NCBI RefSeq assembly: GCF_900107795.1
Contig: NZ_FNRL01000013.1
Location: 62,001 to 126,000 of the forward strand
DNA length: 64,000 nucleotides
Direction: 5' to 3'
Origin: Chitinophaga terrae (ex Kim and Jung 2007)
Lineage (GTDB): Bacteria; Bacteroidota; Bacteroidia; Chitinophagales; Chitinophagaceae
In this document: piece by piece, positions 35,065 to 43,177 of the stretch
Position numbering within the stretch: position 1 is the stretch's first letter
How the letters are laid out: each line of letters begins with the position of its first letter
The notes under the pieces: generated by a model
What the model saw: only the letters and a program-made list of their open reading frames with translations
Database searches by the model: none
What the model was told of the DNA's origin: nothing
Position numbers and translations under genes: made by a program

Positions 35065-36720
35065 ATGTTACAGCGATTAACTATCAGGAACTACGCCATT
35101 ATCGATTATCTGGAAGTTGATTTTTCTCAAAATCTGAACGTGATCACCGGTGAAACCGGGGCTGGTAAATCTATTTTACTGGGAGCGCTTTCCCTCATCC
35201 TGGGCGAAAGGGCCGATCCCGGCGTTTTATTCGATAAAACCGGCAAATGTATCATTGAAGGCTTTTTTAAAGTTAAAAAAGCGCAGGTGCTGCCGTTCTT
35301 CGAGAAGTATGAACTTGACCTGGAAGACCTGCTGATCATCCGCCGCGAGATCAGCGCCACCGGCAAATCCCGCGCCTTTGTCAATGATACCCCTGTAAAT
35401 ATCTCCCAACTGGGAGAACTTAGCTCTTCCCTGGTTGACCTGCACCAGCAGTTCGATACCCTTGCCCTGGCAAATGCCGACTTCCAGCGGGAAGTAATCG
35501 ACGCCCTGGTAAATAAACCAGTGGAACTGCAACAATATCAACAGATCTTTTCACAGTACCAGCAGGTTCAGAAACGCTATAAACAACTGGTTGAGAACAG
35601 GGATGTAGCTAATAAAGAGCTTGACTATAACCGTTTCCTCCTCGACGAACTCACTGAAGCCAACTTCTATCCAAACGAAATAGAGGAGCTGGATGCGGAA
35701 TTGCAAACGTTAAGTCATGCCGAAGAGATCAAAAACACCCTTAACCGCATCTTCTTCCAATTAAAGGAAGATGAGCAACCTATTCTTCAACAACTGAAAC
35801 AATTACAGGCATCCCTCAGCGGTTTGTCTAACTTCCATAAAGAAATTCCGGCCCTGGCAGAGCGGCTGCTCTCTACCTACGTAGAACTGCAGGATATAGC
35901 CAACGAGGTAGAAAGCATTAACGACCAGGTGTATTACGATGGCGCAAGGATCGAAGTAGTGAATGAGCGCCTTACCACCGGGTACCGCCTCTTTAAAAAG
36001 CATAGCGTACAAACCACCAACGAATTACTGGCTATCAAAGAAGTATTGGAGAACAAAGTAGCTGATGTCCTAAACCTGGATGACCAACTATTAGCATTGG
36101 AACAGGAACAGGCCAGGTTAAAGGAAAACCTCCAACAGCTGGCAGGCCAGATATCTGCTTACCGTAAAGAACAGGCAGCGCCATTTGCTCAACGCGTTAA
36201 TGAACTCCTGGCCCAGGTTGGTATGCCAAATGCAAGGCTGAAAGTAGAAATAACAGCCGGAGAATTGAATCCTCATGGACAAGATACTATCGACTTCCTT
36301 TTCGATGCCAACAAAAGCAACCAGTTTGCACCGGTAGGCAAAGTGGCCTCCGGAGGTGAACTTAGCCGTATTATGTTATGTATCAAGTCGCTGGTGGCTC
36401 AGTCGGTAGCCTTGCCAACCCTCATCTTCGATGAAATCGATACCGGCATCTCCGGTGAAGCAGCCCGCCAGGTAGGCATCATCCTGAAAGACCTGGCCAA
36501 ATCGCACCAGATCATCTGCATCACTCACCAGCCGCAGATAGCCGGAAAAGCAGATGCACACTACTTCGTGTTTAAAGATGCAAAAGCGGATAAAGTGACT
36601 ACCAGCGTTCGATTGCTGTCAGTGGAAGAACGTGTTAATAAGATCGCCCAAATGCTGAGCGGCGAACGCCCTACCGCTGCCGCCCTGGAAAATGCGCGCG
36701 AAATGCTCACGGGGGTATGA
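35065..36720 (+). CDS. recN: DNA repair protein RecN
   Basis: SMC-like ATPase recruited early to DNA double-strand breaks. Walker A GETGAGKS near residues 29-36, a long coiled-coil middle (about 150-360), the ABC-type signature ASGGELSRIML and Walker B TLIFDEIDTGISG. The conserved LHQQFDTLAL follows VDLH. At 551 residues it has normal length. The stop codon at 36718-36720 is immediately followed, with no spacer, by the first base of a 391-bp inverted repeat. No LexA-type operator was recognised upstream. Confidence 0.96.
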   Translation: MLQRLTIRNYAIIDYLEVDFSQNLNVITGETGAGKSILLGALSLILGERADPGVLFDKTGKCIIEGFFKVKKAQVLPFFEKYELDLEDLLIIRREISATGKSRAFVNDTPVNISQLGELSSSLVDLHQQFDTLALANADFQREVIDALVNKPVELQQYQQIFSQYQQVQKRYKQLVENRDVANKELDYNRFLLDELTEANFYPNEIEELDAELQTLSHAEEIKNTLNRIFFQLKEDEQPILQQLKQLQASLSGLSNFHKEIPALAERLLSTYVELQDIANEVESINDQVYYDGARIEVVNERLTTGYRLFKKHSVQTTNELLAIKEVLENKVADVLNLDDQLLALEQEQARLKENLQQLAGQISAYRKEQAAPFAQRVNELLAQVGMPNARLKVEITAGELNPHGQDTIDFLFDANKSNQFAPVGKVASGGELSRIMLCIKSLVAQSVALPTLIFDEIDTGISGEAARQVGIILKDLAKSHQIICITHQPQIAGKADAHYFVFKDAKADKVTTSVRLLSVEERVNKIAQMLSGERPTAAALENAREMLTGV

Positions 36721-37111
36721 TTTCACGCAGAGGGGCAAAGAAAGCAAAGAGGCAGAGATTTGGGTTTCACGCAGAGGAGCAAAGGGGCAAAGAGGCAAAG
36801 GATATATGGACCGGAGCGTATTTTAAGAAGGCAAAGCAATAAAATTAATAGAGATGGAATGATGTATTAATTAATTAAAATAGTTACCATAATACCATCC
36901 GTCTCTTTTGTTTTCTTAAAATGCGCTCCGGTCCATATCTTGCCAAACTCTGCTCCTTTGCGTGCCATAATAGTCGTCATAATGTCATCTCTCTCCTTTG
37001 CTTTCTTAAAATACGCTCCGGTCCATATATCCTTTGCCTCTTTGCCCCTTTGCTCCTCTGCGTGAAACCCAAATCTCTGCCTCTTTGCTTTCTTTGCTCC
37101 TTTGCGTGAAA
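36721..37111. repeat. Very long inverted repeat, GCAAAG family (116-bp arms)
   Basis: Arms 36721-36836 and 36996-37111 are reverse complements over 116 bp with only about three mismatches. The ends read TTTCACGC and GCGTGAAA. The arms consist of CAAAG words at 7-8-bp spacing around a core GGACCGGAGCG. The centre (36837-36995) holds a diverged second copy of the right arm (36905-36964), in direct orientation, so the right side is a tandem duplication. It fills the gap between the recN stop codon and the fabI promoter. No target-site duplication is visible. A small open frame across it is a by-product. Confidence 0.93.
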
Positions 37112-37119
37112 CCAAATCA

Positions 37120-37149
37120 TTGCTTCTTAGCCAGAAACTACTATTTTTG
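37120..37149 (+). promoter_or_regulatory. Promoter of fabI
   Basis: TTG at 37120-37122, 19-bp spacer, TATTTTTG at 37142-37149: a full match to the Bacteroidota consensus, ending 22 bp before the fabI ATG. It begins 8 bp beyond the end of the inverted repeat. Confidence 0.7.
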
Positions 37150-37170
37150 CCGAAATTAATTTTTGACCAA

Positions 37171-37983
37171 ATGGCTCATAACTTATTAAAAGGGAAGAAA
37201 GGTATCATTTTCGGTGCGTTAGATGAAAAATCTATTGCATGGAGAACAGCACTCCGTTGTGTGGAAGAAGGCGCTGAAATCGTGCTTACCAATGCCCCTA
37301 TTGCCCTCCGTATGGGTGAGATCAACAAATTGGCGGAAGCTTGCAAAGCGCCCGTTATTCCTGCGGATGTCACCAACATGGATGATCTGACCAACCTGTT
37401 CAACAAATCTATGGAGCATTTTGGCGGCAAGATCGATTTCGTGCTCCACTCTGTAGCAATGGGTATGAATATTCGTAAAGGCAGAAGCTATACGGACCTG
37501 GATTACGACTTCAATCACAAAACCTTTGATATTTCTGCAATTTCATTACACCGCGTACTGCAAACAGCTTATAAACTGGATGCACTGAACGAATGGGCTT
37601 CTGTAATTGCTTTATCTTATATCGCTGCTCAACGCGTATTTCCTGACTATGGCGAAATGGCTGATGCCAAAGCCCTGCTGGAATCTATTGCCCGCAGCTT
37701 CGGATACCACTATGGCGTTCACAAGAAAGTTCGTATCAACACCATTTCCCAGTCGCCGGTTAAAACTACCGCAGGCGGCGGCGTAAAAGGGTTCGACGGA
37801 TTTATGGCCTATGCAGATCAAATGAGCCCACTGGGTAATGCAACAGCCGACGATTGTGCAAACTACGCAGTAGCATTGTTCTCAGATCTGACCAAAATGG
37901 TGACCATGCAGAACCTGTTCCATGACGGAGGTTTCTCTTTCACCGGAATTTCCCAGTCTGTAGCTAATCAAATGGAAAAATAA
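37171..37983 (+). CDS. fabI: Enoyl-[acyl-carrier-protein] reductase (NADH), FabI
   Basis: Last reductive step of each fatty acid elongation cycle. Short-chain dehydrogenase fold with the FabI-type cofactor region GIIFGALDEKSIAW, and the catalytic Tyr-x6-Lys in FPDYGEMADAKALLES. The substrate-loop and SQSPVKTTAGGGVKGF follow as in FabI. The ATG at 37171 gives 270 residues; an upstream start at 37102 would enter the inverted repeat and precede the promoter, so it is rejected. It is monocistronic with its own promoter and a terminator behind it. Confidence 0.96.
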   Translation: MAHNLLKGKKGIIFGALDEKSIAWRTALRCVEEGAEIVLTNAPIALRMGEINKLAEACKAPVIPADVTNMDDLTNLFNKSMEHFGGKIDFVLHSVAMGMNIRKGRSYTDLDYDFNHKTFDISAISLHRVLQTAYKLDALNEWASVIALSYIAAQRVFPDYGEMADAKALLESIARSFGYHYGVHKKVRINTISQSPVKTTAGGGVKGFDGFMAYADQMSPLGNATADDCANYAVALFSDLTKMVTMQNLFHDGGFSFTGISQSVANQMEK

Positions 37984-38031
37984 GCGGAACAGGAGAACAG
38001 GCAACTGTGCTCCTGTTGCTGTAAAATAAAA

Positions 38032-38058
38032 AAGCCGTTTCCTCTCCGGGAACGGCTT
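38032..38058. terminator. Bidirectional terminator between fabI and the DUF2795 gene
   Basis: AAGCCGTTTCC and GGGAACGGCTT pair over 11 bp (one G-T wobble) with a 5-base loop, preceded by an A-run that becomes a T-run on the reverse strand. It lies between convergent genes. Confidence 0.75.
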
Positions 38059-38105
38059 AAATATTATTTGTCATAGTGTGGGGAGATGGTCAGTAACCCA
38101 ATTGC

Positions 38106-38327
38106 CTAATATTCATCTTCGTTGAAGAAGAAGTCGTCTTGCGACGGATAATCAGACCAAATGTCTTCTATCCCCTCATAAATTTCTCCCTCATCCTCCA
38201 GCTCCTGAAGGTTCTCGATTACTTCGATCGGTGCACCGGAACGAATGGCGTAGTCGATAAGTTCGTCTTTTGTAGCTGGCCATGGAGCGTCCTCCAGGTA
38301 TGAAGCTAATTCTAATGTCCAGTACAT
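38106..38327 (-). CDS. DUF2795 domain protein, 73 aa
   Basis: Small acidic cytoplasmic protein. It opens with MYWTLELASYLEDAPWPATK and continues with helices up to ENLQELEDEGEIYEGIEDIW, then an Asp/Glu/Phe-rich tail. This is the DUF2795 domain, very widely conserved in Bacteroidota as a stand-alone protein. The function is unknown. The gene has the best-formed promoter in the window (TTG-N19-TAnnTTTG), which suggests strong constitutive expression. Confidence 0.9.
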   Translation of the reverse strand: MYWTLELASYLEDAPWPATKDELIDYAIRSGAPIEVIENLQELEDEGEIYEGIEDIWSDYPSQDDFFFNEDEY

Positions 38328-38358
38328 CTTATTAAAATTTTTACTTTTTAATTTTCCG

Positions 38359-38388
38359 CAAAAGTATTATTTAATTTGAAATAAACAA
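38359..38388 (-). promoter_or_regulatory. Promoter of the DUF2795 gene
   Basis: On the reverse strand: TTG (38388-38386), 19-bp spacer, TACTTTTG (38366-38359). Full match to the Bacteroidota consensus, with a leader of about 25 bases. Confidence 0.7.
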
Positions 38389-38427
38389 CTTTTACTATTT
38401 TATTGGTTAATTACGTTTCTTTGGGTT

Positions 38428-39078
38428 ATGCTAACCGCTCGCAATGTTACCAAAAATTATTCCAATTTACCCATCCTTAAAGGGGTAGATATTACCGTTG
38501 GCAAAGGAGAAATCGTGACCATCGTAGGGTCTTCCGGTGCTGGTAAAAGCACCTTGTTACATATCCTGGGCACTTTAGACGCCCCCACTACAGGAGAGAT
38601 CTGGCTGAACGATGTCAATTTGACCGGGTTAAAAGGGGATGCCCTGGCCGACTTCCGCAACCGCCATATAGGCTTCATCTTCCAGTTCCATCACCTGCTG
38701 CCTGAATTTTCAGCCTTCGAAAATGTTTGTATCCCCGGTTTTATTGCCGGAACCAGGAAAAGCCAGGTAAGAGAGAAAGCCCTCTTCCTGCTGGAAACGC
38801 TTGGACTGAAAGACAGGCTGGATAACAAACCTAACCAATTGTCGGGGGGCGAACAACAGCGTGTGGCAGTAGCCCGGGCGCTGATCAACAACCCGGATGT
38901 CGTGATGGCAGACGAACCAACCGGCAACCTCGATTCCCGGAACGCTTATGAATTACATCGCCTTTTCCTGGAGTTGAGAGACAAATTGCAGCAAACCTTT
39001 ATCATCGTCACTCATAACGAAGAACTGGCTCCCATGAGCGACAGGCAACTGGTAATGAAAGACGGCAGGATTATCTAG
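38428..39078 (+). CDS. lolD: LolD-like ABC transporter ATP-binding protein
   Basis: ATPase subunit of the lipoprotein-releasing (LolCDE) or MacB-type family. Walker [10 protein letters not shown] near residue 35, the diagnostic [18 protein letters not shown], signature [10 protein letters not shown] and Walker [12 protein letters not shown]. The length of 216 residues is typical of LolD. No LolC/E permease is nearby, so the partner must be encoded elsewhere, as is common in this phylum. Its stop codon TAG shares the palindrome CTAG with the stop codon of the convergent deacetylase-like gene, so the two coding regions overlap by 4 bp. Confidence 0.9.
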   Translation: MLTARNVTKNYSNLPILKGVDITVGKGEIVTIVGSSGAGKSTLLHILGTLDAPTTGEIWLNDVNLTGLKGDALADFRNRHIGFIFQFHHLLPEFSAFENVCIPGFIAGTRKSQVREKALFLLETLGLKDRLDNKPNQLSGGEQQRVAVARALINNPDVVMADEPTGNLDSRNAYELHRLFLELRDKLQQTFIIVTHNEELAPMSDRQLVMKDGRII

Positions 39079-39977
39079 TACCCGTAAATTTCAACGGCAG
39101 CTTTAAATGTTTCGCAATGTGCATTCACCACATCTTTAACCTGGGGTGAATAACCTCCGCCCATGGCTACTGCACAAGGTATCTGCAGCCGTTGCAGGGT
39201 GCTGAATACCAGTTCGTCGCGTTCCCGGCACCCCTGCGGCGTTACCTTTAGCTTGCCGAATTTGTCGGTTTCGAGGATATCGACCCCCGAAAGATAGAAG
39301 ACCATGTCTGGTTTTACCCGGTCGATCAGGGTAGGCAACGCATCTTTTAACAACGATAAATAAGTGGAAGTATCCGTACCATCCGGCAGTGGAATGTCCC
39401 AGTCGGAAGTCTCTTTGTGGAAAGGGTAGTTATGTGCGCCATGCATACTAAACGTATACACGTTAGGGTTACCTGCAAAAATGGCGGCGCTGCCATTGCC
39501 CTGGTGAACATCCAGGTCGATGATCAATGCCTGCCGGATCATTTTCCTGTGCAAAAGATAATTGGCGGCAATAGCAAAGTCGTTCAACAGGCAAAAGCCT
39601 TCTCCATGGTCTGCAAACGCGTGATGCGTGCCTCCTGCTACATTCAGCCCTATTCCATGGCTCAGCGCATGTAAAGCAATATCTATGCTTCCCTGTGCAA
39701 TTACTATTTCCCTGAGGGTTAAGGCTGGCGACTGCGGAAATCCTATCTTCCGCTGATCCCTGGGCGCCAGGGTCTGGTCCCTTAACTGTGCCCAGTATCC
39801 GGGGGTATGGGTCAGGCAGATGGTTTCCTCGGTAGCCGGTTCCGGTGCAAACAGCCATTCAGGCTCAATAGCGCCTTCTCTTAACAGCTGGGCGGGTATC
39901 AGCTCATACTTGATCATCGGGAAACGATGATCGGCTGGTAATGGATGGGTGTAAATATGATGATAGGCTATTTTCAT
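39075..39977 (-). CDS. Histone deacetylase family protein (AcuC/HDAC-like)
   Basis: Zinc-dependent deacetylase of the arginase-deacetylase fold, 300 residues. Signature motifs are GGTHHAFADHGEGFCLLND (the paired catalytic His), DLDVHQGNG (Zn ligands Asp and His) and LSGVDILETDKFG with the third ligand. Bacterial members act on acetylated amines, polyamines or proteins; the substrate here cannot be inferred. It is followed on the same strand, 9 bp upstream, by pdeM and may share its transcript, although HDAC-like genes are not a standard part of that repair cassette. Confidence 0.9.
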   Translation of the reverse strand: MKIAYHHIYTHPLPADHRFPMIKYELIPAQLLREGAIEPEWLFAPEPATEETICLTHTPGYWAQLRDQTLAPRDQRKIGFPQSPALTLREIVIAQGSIDIALHALSHGIGLNVAGGTHHAFADHGEGFCLLNDFAIAANYLLHRKMIRQALIIDLDVHQGNGSAAIFAGNPNVYTFSMHGAHNYPFHKETSDWDIPLPDGTDTSTYLSLLKDALPTLIDRVKPDMVFYLSGVDILETDKFGKLKVTPQGCRERDELVFSTLQRLQIPCAVAMGGGYSPQVKDVVNAHCETFKAAVEIYGY

Positions 39978-39986
39978 GCATTTAAC

Positions 39987-40634
39987 TCACTGTGCCCGGA
40001 TAATGGTTTTTCCGGCTATTACAAACACGATATCTGTTTCTGAGGTATCTATAGAGGCATGGCCTGTAAAGTGCCCGAAAGCGGGTAAAATGCCGCAATG
40101 CTTGCCAAAATAAAAACAGGGTAGCCGCAAACGCTGCTTGCCTGTTCCCTGCATCACATAAGCAGGATGCAAATGCCCCGAAAAAGTATACCTGAATCCA
40201 TTCGCCTCATCGCAGGGCTCATGGATGAAATGGATGTCGCGGATCGTCAGGCTCTCATGCACGGTGATCTGCAACTGCTCATATACCGCAGTAGCCATAA
40301 TATCATGATTGCCTTCTACCAGTTCAAAAGTAACATTGGCAAATTGCTGGCGCCAGAGTTTGAAATACTGCACTTCGCTGTTTTCTGCGCTGTGAAACAT
40401 ATCTCCTACAATGATCACTCTCACAGGCAGGTACCTGATAATTAGTTTCTGCAGCCTGAAAAGATCTTCCTGCCCGATACCGGATGGAACGGCAATTCCT
40501 GCCTTCCTGAAATGCGTAGCTTTTCCCAGGTGAATATCTGAAACTATCAACGCCTGCTCTTCTTCCCAGAAAACAGCTTTCTCCGGCAGCAGATGCCAAC
40601 GTTGCCCCTGAAACTCGAATATTTCCCCTACCAC
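39987..40634 (-). CDS. pdeM: Ligase-associated DNA damage response endonuclease PdeM
   Basis: Calcineurin-like metallophosphoesterase of the ligase-associated repair set. Motifs DIHLGKATHFRKAGIAVP, VGDMFHSAENSE, EGNHDIMA and SGHLHPAYV supply the dinuclear metal site. The length of 215 residues is typical. It lies 38 bp downstream of the helicase gene in the same direction, as in other bacteria where helicase, PdeM, exonuclease and ligase form one cassette. Here the exonuclease and ligase genes are 5.6 kb away. Confidence 0.92.
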   Translation of the reverse strand: MVGEIFEFQGQRWHLLPEKAVFWEEEQALIVSDIHLGKATHFRKAGIAVPSGIGQEDLFRLQKLIIRYLPVRVIIVGDMFHSAENSEVQYFKLWRQQFANVTFELVEGNHDIMATAVYEQLQITVHESLTIRDIHFIHEPCDEANGFRYTFSGHLHPAYVMQGTGKQRLRLPCFYFGKHCGILPAFGHFTGHASIDTSETDIVFVIAGKTIIRAQ

Positions 40635-40672
40635 TGGTCCTTTGTTTTATTGCGCTGCAAATTATTAATTTA

Positions 40673-43126
40673 TTAACCGTTAACCGCTATCAATTTTTTG
40701 ATCCGGTCTTCCAGCTTTTCGCTGGTCATGGTATCCCTTAAACTATCCACCTTGATAGGGAAGCAGAAAGGCGTAAGTTTTTCCGGCGTGGTGATAACGA
40801 TCCTGCTCACTGCAATACGCTCCAGCGTTTCCCGCAAACGCGCTTCTTCCATCTGGTAAAAGAAGGCCTCATTAAAAGCCTGCCTGAGCAACAGGTTATC
40901 CGGATCATAATCCTTGAACACATTGAAAAGCAGGGAAGCGGACGATTGTAAATGCCTGTTGGCTTTATGTTTGCCAGGATATCCCTGGAAGATCAGCCCT
41001 GAAATCACGGCGATGTCCCTGAACTTCCTGCGGGCCATTTCCGTGGCGTTCACGCTGGTTTGCAACTCCGTCAGCAGGTTGTCTGTGCTCAACAGCATTT
41101 TGGCATTTTCGGCAGTTACCGGGATCGGCTGATCCGACAGCAGCTCAAATCCATAATCGTTCATGGCAATGGAGAACGTAATAGGTTGTATCCTGCTGAT
41201 CCGGTATGCCAGCAAGGCAGCCATTACTTCATGTACCAGCCGTCCTTCAAACGGGTAAACAAAAAGATGATAACCATCTTTTGTTTTTATCTGTTCTATC
41301 AGCAGTTCATTGTCTTTTGGAATGTGCGATAATTCTTCCTGCAGCCTGAACAGGGGTTGCAATGCGATCAACTCAGGGTCGCTGGTTTTCCGTGACAGCG
41401 CTTCGTTGAACTTCTCCCTCAGCATACGGCCGAGGTTAGACGATAACGGGATCCTGCCTCCCTGGTAACTGGGCACTATCGTGCGTTTGGCGTTCGATTT
41501 CCGCACCAGCACCGTCATGTCCTTGATCATTACAAACTCAAGGTTCCGTCCTGCCAAGGTAAAAGTATCTCCCGGTTGCAATCTCGATATAAAACCTTCT
41601 TCTATCACGCCTACATATCCGCCGCTGAGGAACTTCACATTCAACATGGCATCGCTTACTATGGTACCGATATGCAAACGATGACGCATAGCCATGGTGC
41701 GGTTGCGACAAATATAAAAATCGCCTTCCCGCTCTACTTTTTTGAATTCATCATATCCCCCGAGGGCGTCTCCGCCGGTTGTAAGAAAGGCCAGCAGCCA
41801 GGTCCACTCATCTTCTGTCAGGTCCTGGTAGCAGAAGGTTTTCTTTACTTCTTCATATATTTCACTGGCATAGAATCCGTCTGAAACGGCCAGCGTCATC
41901 AGGTATTGCAACAGCACATCAAACGCCAGCAGAACAGGCATGCGGCTTTCTACCAAACCTTCATTGATCGCGGCTTTCAGGGCGGCTGCTTCTACCAGTT
42001 CCAAGGCATGAGTAGGAAGAAAGAAGATCCTGCTGACAGCTCCCGGCTGGTGACCGCTACGCCCTGCCCGTTGCAGGAACCGGGCAACGCCTTTCGGACT
42101 TCCTACCTGTATGACAATATCCACGGGCCTGAAATCCACTCCCAGGTCCAGGCTGGCGGTACAAACCACCGCTTTCAGGATGCCATTATGCAATGCTTCT
42201 TCTACCCATATCCTTAACTCCTGGTCTATAGATCCATGGTGCAACGCCAGGGCTCCTGCCAGCATAGGGTCCGCTTTCAGCAGCGCCTGGTACCAGATCT
42301 CGGATTGCGACCTGGTATTGGTAAAAACAAGAGTGGTCTGGCTTTCTTCAATAATAGGCAAAGCCTGGGGCAGCATCCTGATGCCCAGGTGTCCCGCCCA
42401 GGGATAATTCTCTATTTCGTCAGGGATCACGCTTTTCAGTGCAATATTCTTTTTGAGATTGGAGCGAATGATAATGCCATCTTTATGATAAGGGCCCAGC
42501 AATACTTCCAGCGCCTCGTCGAGATTCCCGATGGTAGCGGAGATGCCCCATACTTTCAGCGCCCCGGCTTTCAATCCCCTGAGACGGCTCAGCGCCAGTT
42601 CTACCTGGACGCCGCGTTTGCTGCCTATCAGTTCATGCCATTCATCTACCACTACTGTGTGCAGCTTTTTAAAGATGTTCGCGTATTCTTTTTGTCCCAT
42701 CAGCACATGCAGGCTTTCGGGGGTAATGATCAGCACTTCCGGCATCTGCCTTTTCTGCGCAGCACGAACGGAGGTTGCTGTATCGCCGCTGCGGATGCCC
42801 ACTTCCCAGGAAACATTCAGTTCCTGCAAAGCAGTTTCCATAGCCCTGCCTAAATCCTTTGCCAGGGCGCGCAGGGGAGTGACCCACAGCAGTTGCAGGC
42901 CGTTTTTAGTTTTACCGGAGTAATCTTTCGGATGGCTATCTATCCATGAAATTACTGCCCCGAGAAAAAGAGAGAAAGTTTTACCGAATCCGGTAGGTGC
43001 GTTTACAATGCCCGACTTGCCCTGCAAATAGGCTTTCCAGGCATCTTCCTGGAATTTAAAGGGTTTGAGTTCCTTATCTTCCAACCACTTATTTATCACC
43101 TTCCATCCACCCGAACGTTGTTGCAT
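40673..43126 (-). CDS. Ligase-associated DNA damage response DEXH-box helicase
   Basis: Lhr-core-type superfamily 2 helicase of 817 residues. Walker A in NAPTGFGKT near residue 45, DEXH box VVDEWHELIG, SATIGNL, and motif VI in QRAGRSGH. The C-terminal half has the winged-helix and beta-sheet cap of Lhr. The N-terminal KPFKFQEDAWKAYLQGKSG is the Q-motif region of this subfamily. Its partner set is PdeM (next gene), an MBL-fold exonuclease and an ATP-dependent ligase. The upstream neighbour is a divergent permease with only 51 bp between the starts. Confidence 0.94.
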   Translation of the reverse strand: MQQRSGGWKVINKWLEDKELKPFKFQEDAWKAYLQGKSGIVNAPTGFGKTFSLFLGAVISWIDSHPKDYSGKTKNGLQLLWVTPLRALAKDLGRAMETALQELNVSWEVGIRSGDTATSVRAAQKRQMPEVLIITPESLHVLMGQKEYANIFKKLHTVVVDEWHELIGSKRGVQVELALSRLRGLKAGALKVWGISATIGNLDEALEVLLGPYHKDGIIIRSNLKKNIALKSVIPDEIENYPWAGHLGIRMLPQALPIIEESQTTLVFTNTRSQSEIWYQALLKADPMLAGALALHHGSIDQELRIWVEEALHNGILKAVVCTASLDLGVDFRPVDIVIQVGSPKGVARFLQRAGRSGHQPGAVSRIFFLPTHALELVEAAALKAAINEGLVESRMPVLLAFDVLLQYLMTLAVSDGFYASEIYEEVKKTFCYQDLTEDEWTWLLAFLTTGGDALGGYDEFKKVEREGDFYICRNRTMAMRHRLHIGTIVSDAMLNVKFLSGGYVGVIEEGFISRLQPGDTFTLAGRNLEFVMIKDMTVLVRKSNAKRTIVPSYQGGRIPLSSNLGRMLREKFNEALSRKTSDPELIALQPLFRLQEELSHIPKDNELLIEQIKTKDGYHLFVYPFEGRLVHEVMAALLAYRISRIQPITFSIAMNDYGFELLSDQPIPVTAENAKMLLSTDNLLTELQTSVNATEMARRKFRDIAVISGLIFQGYPGKHKANRHLQSSASLLFNVFKDYDPDNLLLRQAFNEAFFYQMEEARLRETLERIAVSRIVITTPEKLTPFCFPIKVDSLRDTMTSEKLEDRIKKLIAVNG

Positions 43127-43165
43127 GCCATGAAATTAGGACAAAATGGTAAATATTGAAACGCT

Positions 43166-43173
43166 TATTTTTG
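43166..43173 (+). promoter_or_regulatory. Promoter -7 element TATTTTTG immediately before the permease start
   Basis: Perfect TAnnTTTG ending 4 bp before the ATG at 43178. If used, transcription would start at or next to the start codon, giving a leaderless mRNA. No TTG at the -33 distance. Confidence 0.45.
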
Positions 43174-43177
43174 CAGC

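Noticed and set aside
36721-37111. Long inverted repeat considered as an insertion sequence or MITE
   Set aside because: No transposase, no target-site duplication and arms composed of short words; the position at stop codons argues against random transposition.
36867-37115. 82-aa reverse-strand open frame rich in Lys, Ala and Gly across the inverted repeat
   Set aside because: It is a by-product of the GCAAAG repeat; the translated text (RKGAKKAK-type) is the kind of spurious protein such repeats give in many genomes.
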